This document shows, piece after piece, positions 8,574-16,883 of a stretch of DNA of 41,665 bases. The notes under the pieces are model-generated. The model had not been told where the DNA came from. It saw only the letters and a list, made by a program, of their open reading frames with translations, and did not search any database. The position numbers and the translations under genes were made by a program. The stretch's first letter is position 1, and each line of letters opens with the position of its first letter. The DNA lies in contig CACITD010000018.1 in NCBI GenBank assembly GCA_902589475.1, positions 1 through 41,665 on the forward strand, written 5' to 3'. The DNA comes from an uncultured Alphaproteobacteria bacterium (GTDB taxonomy: Bacteria; Pseudomonadota; Alphaproteobacteria; Thalassobaculales; Thalassobaculaceae).

Positions 8574-9834
8574 CAACATTGACTGGGGGAAACCATATCC
8601 ATGGTATACCTTTTCCCTCTGCATATTTTAGCTGTGCATTTAACTTTCGATCTTCATGATATTGTTCGACGTTAAACCCTCTTTGCCGCAAAGTCTGAGC
8701 TGTATTATTCACGAGTCGGTAGGGGGCTCCTCTAGAGTGAATTACTAATATTTCCGTTGGTGACTTTCTATCAGTTTTTATTCGCTTCTCTTTGAGGAGT
8801 TTTGCAAAAATACGGCTTAACCCTATTGAGATACCAATCCCTGGTAAACGTTTGCTCACGAAATCCCCTACCAGGTTATCATACCGCCCACCACCACAAA
8901 TTGATGGATAGGAAGGATATTCCGCGAAACGTGTTTCGTAAACTGTGCCTGTATAGTAGGCTAAACCACGAGCTATTGAGAGATCGACAGAGAATGCCTG
9001 CTTATCGATATGTTCTAGCTCTTGCATAACAAAGGTAAGTTCTGTCAATCCCTGATCGAGTAATTCTGAATGCACTCCCAAGTTCTGAATTTGATCTGCG
9101 ACTTCCTGCCCAGAGCCACAAATTTGTGTGAGTTGAAAAATTTTATCAATAGTTTTGGCGTTAAGTCCTAATTCGACTTTAAGTAAATCTGCGACTCCAT
9201 CAATACCAATTTTATCAACTTTATCAATCAGACGTATAGCTGCTGACGTATTATCCATATCTAAGCCTGAATAATAGCCTTCCAATATTTTTCTATTGTT
9301 AATTTTAGTCAATACTGGTCCGGCATCGATTAATTTTAGCGCTTGATTCATGATTGCTGGAATTTCAACATCAAAATGCAATGGGACTTCTCTTGTATCA
9401 ACTACATCAATGTCGCATTGCATAAATTCTCTAAAGCGCCCGTCTTGAGGGCGCTCGCCTCTCCAAGCCTTTTGTATCTGATACCTTTTGAATGGAAAGT
9501 CTAGTTTTTCCATGTTCGCGGCAACATAGCGAGCCATCGGGATCGTCAAATCATAATGAAGCCCAAAAGTTGGCTCTCTATCTGAGTTGGGTGTATCCAA
9601 TAATCGTCCTAATGTGTAAATTTCTTTATCGGTATCACCCTGCTTTAAAAGCACATCTATTGGTTCGACTGTTCTTGGTTCAATTGAAGTAAAACCATAA
9701 CTCTCAAAAATAGTGCGAATTTGATCTATCCAATCAAGTTCAACTCTTCTTTCCTCCGGCAGAAGTTCTGGGAATCCGCTTATGGGACGCAACTTTTCTT
9801 TTGCTGTTAAACCGGGTTTTTGGGATGGGCTCAT
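8488..9834 (-). CDS. hisS: Histidyl-tRNA synthetase
   Basis: This 448-residue class II synthetase charges tRNA-His. Class II motif 2 lies around residues 114-147 with RYQIQKAWRGERPQDGRFREF, and the HisRS-specific histidine-binding loop reads ARGLAYYTGTVYE near residue 290. A C-terminal anticodon-binding domain follows. Both ends (RPISGFPE near residue 16, VKNSVSREQQPADPTTWTP at the end) are of the type I associate with actinobacterial HisRS, not the usual proteobacterial form. The downstream phosphatase gene overlaps its 3' end. Function is firm; ancestry is an inference. Confidence 0.95.
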   Translation of the reverse strand: MSPSQKPGLTAKEKLRPISGFPELLPEERRVELDWIDQIRTIFESYGFTSIEPRTVEPIDVLLKQGDTDKEIYTLGRLLDTPNSDREPTFGLHYDLTIPMARYVAANMEKLDFPFKRYQIQKAWRGERPQDGRFREFMQCDIDVVDTREVPLHFDVEIPAIMNQALKLIDAGPVLTKINNRKILEGYYSGLDMDNTSAAIRLIDKVDKIGIDGVADLLKVELGLNAKTIDKIFQLTQICGSGQEVADQIQNLGVHSELLDQGLTELTFVMQELEHIDKQAFSVDLSIARGLAYYTGTVYETRFAEYPSYPSICGGGRYDNLVGDFVSKRLPGIGISIGLSRIFAKLLKEKRIKTDRKSPTEILVIHSRGAPYRLVNNTAQTLRQRGFNVEQYHEDRKLNAQLKYAEGKGIPWIWFPPVNVDGEHQVKNSVSREQQPADPTTWTPGKGK

Positions 9835-9939
9835 CGAACAGGCTCTCTATTAAAAGTACTACTCTTATTAAACAAAGGCGAAGGGATTGATTTATACTCG
9901 GCAATTGTGGGGTTTAAATTCGTCTGTAAGGCTGAATGT

Positions 9940-10194
9940 TTACTCTGGCCCATCCATCCCCATTGCGTGTTGATATATCGCCAATAGTTCTTCTTGTTCT
10001 AATCGATCTTCGCGATCCATTCTACGTAGCCTAACTATTTGTCTCATTATCTTTGCATCAAACCCGTTCCCTTTAGCTTCAGAAAAAATCTCTCGGATAT
10101 CTGCTGTTAAAGCTGTTTTTTCTGCCTCTAAACGTTCAATGCGCTCAATATAGGACCGTAGTGTCTCACCAGCTATGCCACCAACATCTACCAT
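9940..10194 (-). CDS. gapR: GapR-family nucleoid-associated protein (DUF2312)
   Basis: This 84-residue, highly charged protein is typical of DUF2312. It is mostly helical, beginning GIAGETLRSYIERIERLE and continuing KGNGFDAKIMRQIVRLRR. In Caulobacter, GapR clamps overtwisted AT-rich DNA ahead of replication and transcription and stimulates topoisomerases. It is nearly universal in Alphaproteobacteria, which supports the lineage assignment. The gene stands alone between gpsA and hisS with 105 bp before hisS. Length and composition are normal. Confidence 0.93.
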   Translation of the reverse strand: MVDVGGIAGETLRSYIERIERLEAEKTALTADIREIFSEAKGNGFDAKIMRQIVRLRRMDREDRLEQEELLAIYQHAMGMDGPE

Positions 10195-10386
10195 TTTTTT
10201 TCCATTATGTTAAAGGTACCCAAGTTACCAAAAGAACAAACTCTATGACAGAACGTCTTAAATGATGTGTTCGAGAGGTTCAAATTAAATTTGAATAAAA
10301 TTGCCTAAATGAAAAGGTGTATTTTGATGTTATCAAATTAAGTCGCCTTCCCGAAGGTGTTAGTTTTAGAGGGGCCAAGCTTCTTA

Positions 10387-11379
10387 TCATTCTGGTTTTA
10401 TAGGTCGATTTAGGAGTTCTGATACTGAAATTCTTATATCTTTTTCATTATAAAGAATATCATGCACCGTTTTGCAAATAGGTAAGTCGATATCAAGTTC
10501 CTTTTGCTTCTTCATAACGGAGGAGGCGCTAAACCAGCCCTCAACAACACCCCCTATTTTCTCACGTGCAATATGTTTGCCGTTGCCATTACCTAAAAGC
10601 TCTCCAAATAAAAAATTTCTTGATTGTCTACTTGAACAACTTAGTAATACGTCCCCAAGCCCAGACAGGCCGGATAGTGTTTCTGAGTAGCCGCCTAAAG
10701 CTGTAGCTAAACGACGCATTTCTGACAAACCCCTTGTGATTAGCGCTGCCTGGGAGTTTTCACCAAAACCTGCCCCTTTTGCCATCCCACTAGCAATAGC
10801 TAATACATTTTTTACAGCTCCTCCAACTTGCACGCCAACAAGGTCCGAACTAGAATATATGCGGAATGTTGCGCTGCTCAATTGTTGGGCGAGATGTTGG
10901 CTGTCTTCAAGATCTTTCATGGCGAGTGTTGCGGCGCTCGGAAACCCTTTGACTACCTCGGCCGCGAATGTAGGCCCCGAAAGATAGGCTAAATTTTTTT
11001 CTGGAAATATTTTTGACAATTCATTTGAAAGCAGATTGCCAGTGGTTTGTTCGAAGCCCTTTGCACAGCATATAACTTTTGAACTTGAATGTATCAAAGG
11101 CGCACAATCCTTTGCAACTTTTCTTATAGCATTTACTGGTACTACAAGAAGATAAATTTGGGATGAGCAAGCGACCTTAAGATCAGTTGTTGCTTTTATT
11201 TTTGAGCTCAATTTAAGTTTTCCAAAATAGCGTTCATTTTTGTGATGTTTGTTTATGTTGTTTATCGTCTCAGAGCTTCTTCCCCAAAGTATTACTTCGT
11301 GGTTTAGCTCAGCAAGCATATGGGCTAAAGCGGAGCCCCATGCACCCGCACCTAGAACAGAAATTCTCGAGATCAACAT
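10387..11379 (-). CDS. gpsA: NAD(P)-dependent glycerol-3-phosphate dehydrogenase
   Basis: This 330-residue enzyme reduces dihydroxyacetone phosphate to sn-glycerol-3-phosphate, the backbone of phospholipids. The Rossmann motif VLGAGAWGSALA starts near residue 8, the LSGPTFAAEV motif is in the middle, and the catalytic lysine falls in the conserved GAVKNVLAIASG region. The ATG at 11379 fits the start of the Rossmann strand. It lies 29 bp downstream of tsaD on the same strand, a pairing common in Alphaproteobacteria. The 192 bp after its stop holds only a short hairpin, CCTTCCCGAAGG at 10346-10357. Confidence 0.95.
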   Translation of the reverse strand: MLISRISVLGAGAWGSALAHMLAELNHEVILWGRSSETINNINKHHKNERYFGKLKLSSKIKATTDLKVACSSQIYLLVVPVNAIRKVAKDCAPLIHSSSKVICCAKGFEQTTGNLLSNELSKIFPEKNLAYLSGPTFAAEVVKGFPSAATLAMKDLEDSQHLAQQLSSATFRIYSSSDLVGVQVGGAVKNVLAIASGMAKGAGFGENSQAALITRGLSEMRRLATALGGYSETLSGLSGLGDVLLSCSSRQSRNFLFGELLGNGNGKHIAREKIGGVVEGWFSASSVMKKQKELDIDLPICKTVHDILYNEKDIRISVSELLNRPIKPE

Positions 11380-11408
11380 CCTGTATTTCCCAAATACGTA
11401 AACCTAAT

Positions 11409-12473
11409 CTAACTATTCTCTAATGGCCATCGTGGCTTTGGCAAAAAATCAAAACCATCAAAGTCCCCCTGGTTAAATCGCTCTACACCAGCCCAAGCAA
11501 TCATTGCAGCATTGTCGGTGCATAGAGAAATCGGAGGGGCGATAAATTGTATCCCCTTTTGATGACTAAGAGTTTGCAATGCCGTTCGTATACTTTTATT
11601 TGCAGCAACTCCGCCGGCGGCAACAAAAGAGAGGCTTTTACTTAAATCTGGCTGGCACTTGTCGATAGCATTTGCGCAGCGATCCACTATGACGTCACAA
11701 ACAGCCTTCTGAAATGACGCCGAAATATCCGCTTTATCCTGCGAAGAAATATTACAAAGTTGATCCATTTTATATCGAACAGCAGTCTTCAAGCCAGATA
11801 AAGAAAAATTGCAATCCGGTCTGCCTAGCAGAGGTCTAGGGAAACGATATTTTTCAGGATCACCTCTGAGAGCAAGTTTTTCCAGGTTTGGACCACCCGG
11901 CATTTCAATGCCAAGTAACTTGGCAATTTTATCGAAGGCCTCGCCAACTGCATCATCAAGTGTAGTCCCTAATAATTTATAGCTACCTACATCTTTGACA
12001 AATAAAATTTGGCTGTGTCCGCCAGATACAAGCAAAAGAAGGTAGGGAAAATCCAATTGGTCTGTCAGCCGGGCAGTCAAGGCATGGCCTTCTAAATGAT
12101 TTACCGCTAGGAAAGGTATTTGATTTGCTAAAGCTAGGGCCTTCCCAAACGTCGCGCCGACCAGCACTCCACCGATGAGGCCTGGGCCACCGGTGGCAGC
12201 AACTGCGTTGAGGTCGCGAAAGCTGATTCCTGCTTCTGTAATTGCGCGGGAAACTATGATATCGATTGTCTGTGCGTGGGCTCTCGCGGCTAATTCAGGA
12301 ACTACCCCGCCGTAGGGTCGATGATGTTCGAATTGAGAACCGACTACATTTGACAAGATTCTGAAGTCGTTAGAAACCACGGAGGCTGCAGTCTCATCAC
12401 AACTTGACTCGATCCCAAGCACCAGAAATGGGCTACGCGTCTCACCTTTAAGATTAACGTTTTCCTCAGCCAT
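11409..12473 (-). CDS. tsaD: tRNA N6-adenosine threonylcarbamoyltransferase TsaD
   Basis: This 354-residue enzyme transfers threonylcarbamoyl from its AMP derivative to A37 of ANN-decoding tRNAs, acting with TsaB and TsaE. ASKHA-type motifs are visible: GIESSCDETA at the N-terminus, the metal-binding histidines in VNHLEGHAL near residue 124, VSGGHSQI, and the late metal aspartate in CTDNAAMIAW. The length is normal. It is divergent from hemC with about 50 bp between the two starts, so the two promoters must be compact or overlapping. Confidence 0.96.
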   Translation of the reverse strand: MAEENVNLKGETRSPFLVLGIESSCDETAASVVSNDFRILSNVVGSQFEHHRPYGGVVPELAARAHAQTIDIIVSRAITEAGISFRDLNAVAATGGPGLIGGVLVGATFGKALALANQIPFLAVNHLEGHALTARLTDQLDFPYLLLLVSGGHSQILFVKDVGSYKLLGTTLDDAVGEAFDKIAKLLGIEMPGGPNLEKLALRGDPEKYRFPRPLLGRPDCNFSLSGLKTAVRYKMDQLCNISSQDKADISASFQKAVCDVIVDRCANAIDKCQPDLSKSLSFVAAGGVAANKSIRTALQTLSHQKGIQFIAPPISLCTDNAAMIAWAGVERFNQGDFDGFDFLPKPRWPLENS

Positions 12474-12524
12474 GATGAATTTCTAACTTCCCTTGCATGC
12501 GGTAAAGGTCTACACATTCATAGC

Positions 12525-13481
12525 ATGAATACCTATACTAAAAAAACACCCCTTATAAAGTTAGGCACCCGAGGGTCTAGGCTAGCACTGGCCCAGGCTG
12601 AGGAGTTTAAACAATATCTAGTCGAGACTATCGATGTTTTTAGAGAGCCTGGCGCGGTGGAAACAGTTGTTATACATACGACTGGCGATAAAATATTAGA
12701 TCGCCCGCTAAGCGAAGTTGGGGGAAAGGGGCTTTTTATGAAAGATATAGAAAAAGCCCTCGTCGCAGGACATATAGATGCGGCTGTTCATTCAATGAAA
12801 GATGTGGAGACTTTAGTAAATCCTAAAACAACAATTGGTTGTATTCTGCCCCGAGAGGAGATTAACGATGCTCTGATTTCTAATTCATCAGAAAGTTTAA
12901 AGGATCTTCCGTATGGTAGCATAATTGGTACGTCTTCTGTTCGGCGCGTAGGCCTAATCAAAAATCAGCGTCCAGACTTAAAAACAGTATTATTTAGAGG
13001 AAACATTAACACAAGATTACAAAAATTAGACAATAGAGAAGTTGATGCAACCATTCTTGCCGTTGCCGGATTAAGACGCGTTGGCTTGATCGACCAAATA
13101 ACGCAGAAGTTTACACTTGAGGAATTTCCACCAGCCATTGGACAGGGTGCAATTGGTGTGCAATGTAGACTGCCAAAATGTAAAGCTGATGAAGAAGTAT
13201 TAAATTGGATTAGCAAGGTAAATCATAGAGAATCTGCTATTCGTGTCGAGTCAGAAAGAGCGATGCTCGGAGCGCTCGACGGATCTTGCCAGACCCCAAT
13301 AGCTGGTTTTTCTGAACTGACACAGGAAGAAAACATAATTTTGAAAGGCTTTGTGATTTCGCCTGACGGAAAAAAAATTTATTCAGAGGACGGTACCTCT
13401 AGTCAAGCAGACGCGGCCAAATTAGGGCAGGAAATTGGTCAGCGGCTTTTGATAAAGGCTGGTTCGGATCTGGTTAGATAG
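12525..13481 (+). CDS. hemC: Porphobilinogen deaminase (hydroxymethylbilane synthase)
   Basis: This 318-residue enzyme polymerises four porphobilinogens into hydroxymethylbilane. Diagnostic features are GTRGSRLALAQA near the N-terminus, HSMKDVE, GTSSVRR, FRGNINTRL and the dipyrromethane-attachment cysteine, Cys255 in DGSCQTPIAG. It is the first gene of the hemC-hemD-mitofilin-hemY operon and is followed after six bases by hemD. It feeds the heme pathway that ctaA (20824-21885) uses at a later stage. Confidence 0.96.
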   Translation: MNTYTKKTPLIKLGTRGSRLALAQAEEFKQYLVETIDVFREPGAVETVVIHTTGDKILDRPLSEVGGKGLFMKDIEKALVAGHIDAAVHSMKDVETLVNPKTTIGCILPREEINDALISNSSESLKDLPYGSIIGTSSVRRVGLIKNQRPDLKTVLFRGNINTRLQKLDNREVDATILAVAGLRRVGLIDQITQKFTLEEFPPAIGQGAIGVQCRLPKCKADEEVLNWISKVNHRESAIRVESERAMLGALDGSCQTPIAGFSELTQEENIILKGFVISPDGKKIYSEDGTSSQADAAKLGQEIGQRLLIKAGSDLVR

Positions 13482-13487
13482 ATAGTA

Positions 13488-14213
13488 ATGAAAGTTATTA
13501 TTACCAGAACGGAGCCAGAATCAAAAACCTTGGCGGCCAAATTATCAGAGATCGGCATGCACTCGCTTATTTCACCAGTGATCAAAATCGTCTCTGTGCC
13601 GACTATGGTGCAGAATATTCCAGAATTTCAGTCTATAATAATAACCAGCAAAAATACATTGGCCACGATTAAAACACTTAGTTTAAATAAAAAAACACCG
13701 ATGTTTTGTGTAGGTGATGCAACAGCTAGATTATTTAAGAAAGCAGGTTTTTCTAATGTTAAGTCAGCTTCTGGCAACAGTGAAGACTTGCTACGGATAG
13801 TTAAGCAAAGTTGTACCCCGGTGAGTGGACCCCTATTGTATCTGGCCGGCCAAAATACGCGTGGTTTAATTGAAAGAGAGCTAAGTCAATCTGGTTATAT
13901 AATGGAAAAAAGAATTGTCTATCGGGCGGAAGCCGCTACCTCTTTAACAGATGCTGCTCAGCACGCTCTTCGGTATGGAGAAGTTGTTGGGATATTCATA
14001 TTCTCACCGAGATCAGCTATGATACTAAATGAATTGATAAGAAAGTTTAGTCTACAAGACGCGTTAAAGCCTGTTACTGCATTTTGCCTAAGTGAAGCTG
14101 TAGCTAAGGAAGCTTCAAACACGGTTTGGAAAAAAATACTTGTTAGCAAAAAACCCACACAGAAATCGATATTGGCACTCGCAAAAAAAAATAGTAAGTC
14201 TCTTCTTAATTAA
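13488..14213 (+). CDS. hemD: Uroporphyrinogen-III synthase
   Basis: This 241-residue protein has the low-conservation HemD fold. Landmarks are ITRTEPES at the start, IITSKNTL in the first lobe, CVGDATARLFKKAGF, and IFIFSPRSAMIL in the second lobe. It closes hydroxymethylbilane with D-ring inversion to give uroporphyrinogen III. HemD sequences diverge quickly, but the position directly after hemC and the paired lobes make the assignment sound. The gap to the following mitofilin-like gene is 36 bp. Confidence 0.9.
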   Translation: MKVIITRTEPESKTLAAKLSEIGMHSLISPVIKIVSVPTMVQNIPEFQSIIITSKNTLATIKTLSLNKKTPMFCVGDATARLFKKAGFSNVKSASGNSEDLLRIVKQSCTPVSGPLLYLAGQNTRGLIERELSQSGYIMEKRIVYRAEAATSLTDAAQHALRYGEVVGIFIFSPRSAMILNELIRKFSLQDALKPVTAFCLSEAVAKEASNTVWKKILVSKKPTQKSILALAKKNSKSLLN

Positions 14214-14249
14214 GGGATACAGAGCCTCTTGATATGACGAGGGCAAATT

Positions 14250-15473
14250 ATGGCCAAGCGTGAAAGTAAAAAAAGCGTAAGTCTAACCGATCCAAAGCCA
14301 AATGCTAACACAGCTGGGCCAGGTTCTATGAACTACAAAGCAAAAAAACGATCAACGATAAAGTGGTTTATTGCTGGGGCATTGCTTTTATTGATGATAT
14401 TTTTAGGAGGTGGGCTATTATTCTTAGATCACTTCCCAGCATTGCGTCAATTTACATTAGTAGAGTTTTTAAAGCAGTCTGTTGCCTTGAAAGATACAGA
14501 AGGCAATGCAAACTTGGTTGTTTCTGAAAAAAAAGTAGAGAGTGAAGAAGAAAATAAGGAGGATTCAAATAAAACTCTGACGGTAAGTAATGCAAAGAGA
14601 GATGCACAATTAGCTGCGCAATTAGAAAAAGCTTCAGACAAACTTTATTCCCTGCAGCAGCGTGTTCAGAAATTAGAGAACGATCAAAAAGAGTTTGATA
14701 CTTATGTTTCAAGCCAGAGACTGAATAACTTATCGAAAGATGAAAAACAGATTAAGTTGTCTGTGCCAAATGAAACCGCTAATTCAGATCAAAGCATTTT
14801 GATTAAGGTCCAGGAAATTAATAGCGAGTTAAATGATTTAAAAGCCCAATTACAAGACAGAAAGTTGTTTGTCGAAGGAGATAAAAGAGACAGATCAATA
14901 TTTCAGGCTGAAGAATCAATCTCTGAAACAGGCGCGGTAATAGATATAACCACCCCAAAGTTGCTGCAAATAGGCGTTGGTCAATTAGCGAATTCAATAG
15001 CATCGGGTCAGGATTTTTCTTTCCAGTTAGCTTTAATAGAACAACTTGTTGGCGAAGAAGTGAAGGTAGCTACAATAGTAGAAAAGTTAAGGCCCATTGC
15101 CTTAAGGGGGGTGAAGTCTAAAAACTTTTTGAAAAATGACTTTATCGAGAAAATAGACCGAATATCAATCCCGACTTTAGAAAAAGAAACAATATTTGGA
15201 GAACTTAAACATCAATTTAAATCACTTATAAAAGTTAAAAAGTTACGGGGAATAGCGTTAGATACGGATGAAGCGATACTAGTTGATGCCCATGAAGCTG
15301 TTAGAAAAAATAATTTTAAGTTAGCAGCCGAAAAAATCTCAGCTTTGCCAGACTCAGTTCGCGTGCAAATGAATGATTGGTTGATGATCGTAAAAGATAG
15401 AGTAGAGGCATATGCATTATTATCGAAGCTAAAGCAACTAACACTCGCAGAATCCCGTCAGAAAAATAACTGA
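14250..15473 (+). CDS. Mitofilin/Mic60-family inner-membrane protein (COG4223)
   Basis: This 407-residue protein has a basic cytoplasmic N-terminus, one membrane helix at about 38-59, a long charged coiled-coil region (about 100-220) and a C-terminal helical domain that resembles the mitofilin signature (LLQIGVGQLANSIASGQDF onward). Alphaproteobacterial Mic60 is the relative of mitochondrial Mic60/mitofilin, which shapes cristae junctions, and it is characteristically encoded between hemD and hemY, as here. The C-terminus should face the periplasm. The gene abuts hemY with two bases between stop and start. Context and architecture support the call; membrane-bending activity is inferred. Confidence 0.85.
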   Translation: MAKRESKKSVSLTDPKPNANTAGPGSMNYKAKKRSTIKWFIAGALLLLMIFLGGGLLFLDHFPALRQFTLVEFLKQSVALKDTEGNANLVVSEKKVESEEENKEDSNKTLTVSNAKRDAQLAAQLEKASDKLYSLQQRVQKLENDQKEFDTYVSSQRLNNLSKDEKQIKLSVPNETANSDQSILIKVQEINSELNDLKAQLQDRKLFVEGDKRDRSIFQAEESISETGAVIDITTPKLLQIGVGQLANSIASGQDFSFQLALIEQLVGEEVKVATIVEKLRPIALRGVKSKNFLKNDFIEKIDRISIPTLEKETIFGELKHQFKSLIKVKKLRGIALDTDEAILVDAHEAVRKNNFKLAAEKISALPDSVRVQMNDWLMIVKDRVEAYALLSKLKQLTLAESRQKNN

Positions 15474-15475
15474 AA

Positions 15476-16837
15476 ATGTTCAAAATACTTTTTTTCTTTT
15501 TATTCCTGGCTTTTCTGATTGGGTTATCTGTCTGGCTTACGGATAATCCAGGAAGCGTTGTAATATATTGGCTAGGTTATGAAATTCAAACTTACTTCGG
15601 CGTGCTGCTGGTTGCTGTACTAGGTCTATTGATTTCTATCTTAGCACTTGCACGAATTGTTAGAGTAATTTCTAAAAGTCCGAGAGAGTTTTTTAATGCA
15701 CGGAAGAGACGTCGCGAGACTGATGGTTATAAGGCACTTACATTTGGTATGGCGGCTGTCGCTGCAGGTGATAAAGATGAGGCTACAAAGTTTTCAAAGC
15801 AAGCTGATAAGCTTTTAGGGAATCCCAGCATAACACGATTATTATCTGCGCAAACCGCAGCGCTTAATGGTGATGGAGAAGCAGCCTCAAGATATTTCAA
15901 TACCCTAAGAAACGACAAAGAAACACGGTTTGTTGGTCTTGTGGGCTTGATAAGGCAGGCCCAGCATTCTGGTGATGCTGTGGCTGCCCATAAACTAACA
16001 AAAGAAGCTTACGAATTACGTCCAGGGTCAGCTTTTATCGTCGAAACATTATTCGATCTGCAAATAGCAAACGGTTCCTGGGAAGAGGCAAATAAAACTC
16101 TTGCCGATGCCGAGCGAAGAAAAGTGAAGCCAGCAAATTTAGTCAAAAAGTCTAGAGCGGTAGTCTTATCGGCTCTTGCTCAGTCAAAGAAGCTTGAGGG
16201 GAATGAAGATGAGGCAATCTTAGCATCTGAGTCAGCACTTGATTGCGATAAAGAATTTGTTCCTGCGGCACTCATAAGAGCTGGTTTAATTTCTGACCTA
16301 AAATCTCAACGAAAAGCTGTTTCGCTTATCGAGTCATTTTGCAAACGGAAGCCACATCCGAAAGTCTTGGAGGCATACCTGAAGCTTTGGCAAAAGGAGG
16401 AGGATCTGAAAAAGTACCAAAGATTACAGAATTTATTGGATCATAAGGTTTTGGACGACGAAGTAATCCTCGTCATGGCCCAATCAGCATTAAACGCTCG
16501 TTTATGGCGGGAGGCACGAAGTAAAATCGAGTTGATCATAGAAAAAAGGGTAACAGTTTCATATTGCCTTTTGATGTCAGAACTTGAGAGACTTGAGATG
16601 CATGACGACGACTTGTCTAAAAGTTGGTTGGAAAAAGCGTCGCGAGCACTGCCAGACAAAACGTGGGCATGTAATAGCTGTGGCGCGGTTGCTCTAGAAT
16701 GGTCCGCAACCTGTGGAAATTGTCATGCTTTTGATACTATTATTTGGAAGGAGCCTCCCAGAGTAGAGCAGCTCCACACCGTGCTTGTCTCTGAGGATGA
16801 GGAGCGACAGGCTCAAGTTATAGAAAATGAGAAATAA
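15476..16837 (+). CDS. hemY: HemY-family TPR membrane protein with C-terminal zinc ribbon
   Basis: This 453-residue protein has two N-terminal membrane helices (about 1-20 and 38-62), a basic segment, and a long helical region of TPR-like repeats. It ends in a four-cysteine ribbon: Cys399, Cys402, Cys413 and Cys416, followed by HAFDT. HemY-type proteins co-occur with hemC and hemD; their biochemical role is not settled, and this one is unrelated to the Bacillus protoporphyrinogen oxidase also called HemY. The membrane anchor, TPR and ribbon order resembles LapB/YciM, which controls LPS synthesis in E. coli. It is the last gene of the operon and converges on pntB. Confidence 0.85.
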   Translation: MFKILFFFLFLAFLIGLSVWLTDNPGSVVIYWLGYEIQTYFGVLLVAVLGLLISILALARIVRVISKSPREFFNARKRRRETDGYKALTFGMAAVAAGDKDEATKFSKQADKLLGNPSITRLLSAQTAALNGDGEAASRYFNTLRNDKETRFVGLVGLIRQAQHSGDAVAAHKLTKEAYELRPGSAFIVETLFDLQIANGSWEEANKTLADAERRKVKPANLVKKSRAVVLSALAQSKKLEGNEDEAILASESALDCDKEFVPAALIRAGLISDLKSQRKAVSLIESFCKRKPHPKVLEAYLKLWQKEEDLKKYQRLQNLLDHKVLDDEVILVMAQSALNARLWREARSKIELIIEKRVTVSYCLLMSELERLEMHDDDLSKSWLEKASRALPDKTWACNSCGAVALEWSATCGNCHAFDTIIWKEPPRVEQLHTVLVSEDEERQAQVIENEK

Positions 16838-16883
16838 GGACGATGATCTTGCTAATAGTGCCTGAAGCAATAAGTTTTTTTAA

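Noticed and set aside
10346..10357. CCTTCCCGAAGG hairpin downstream of gpsA as a terminator
   Set aside because: The stem has only four pairs and no T-run follows on the - strand.
15476..16837. HemY as protoporphyrinogen oxidase
   Set aside because: There is no FAD-binding motif; the protein is a membrane-anchored TPR protein, and the shared name is historical.
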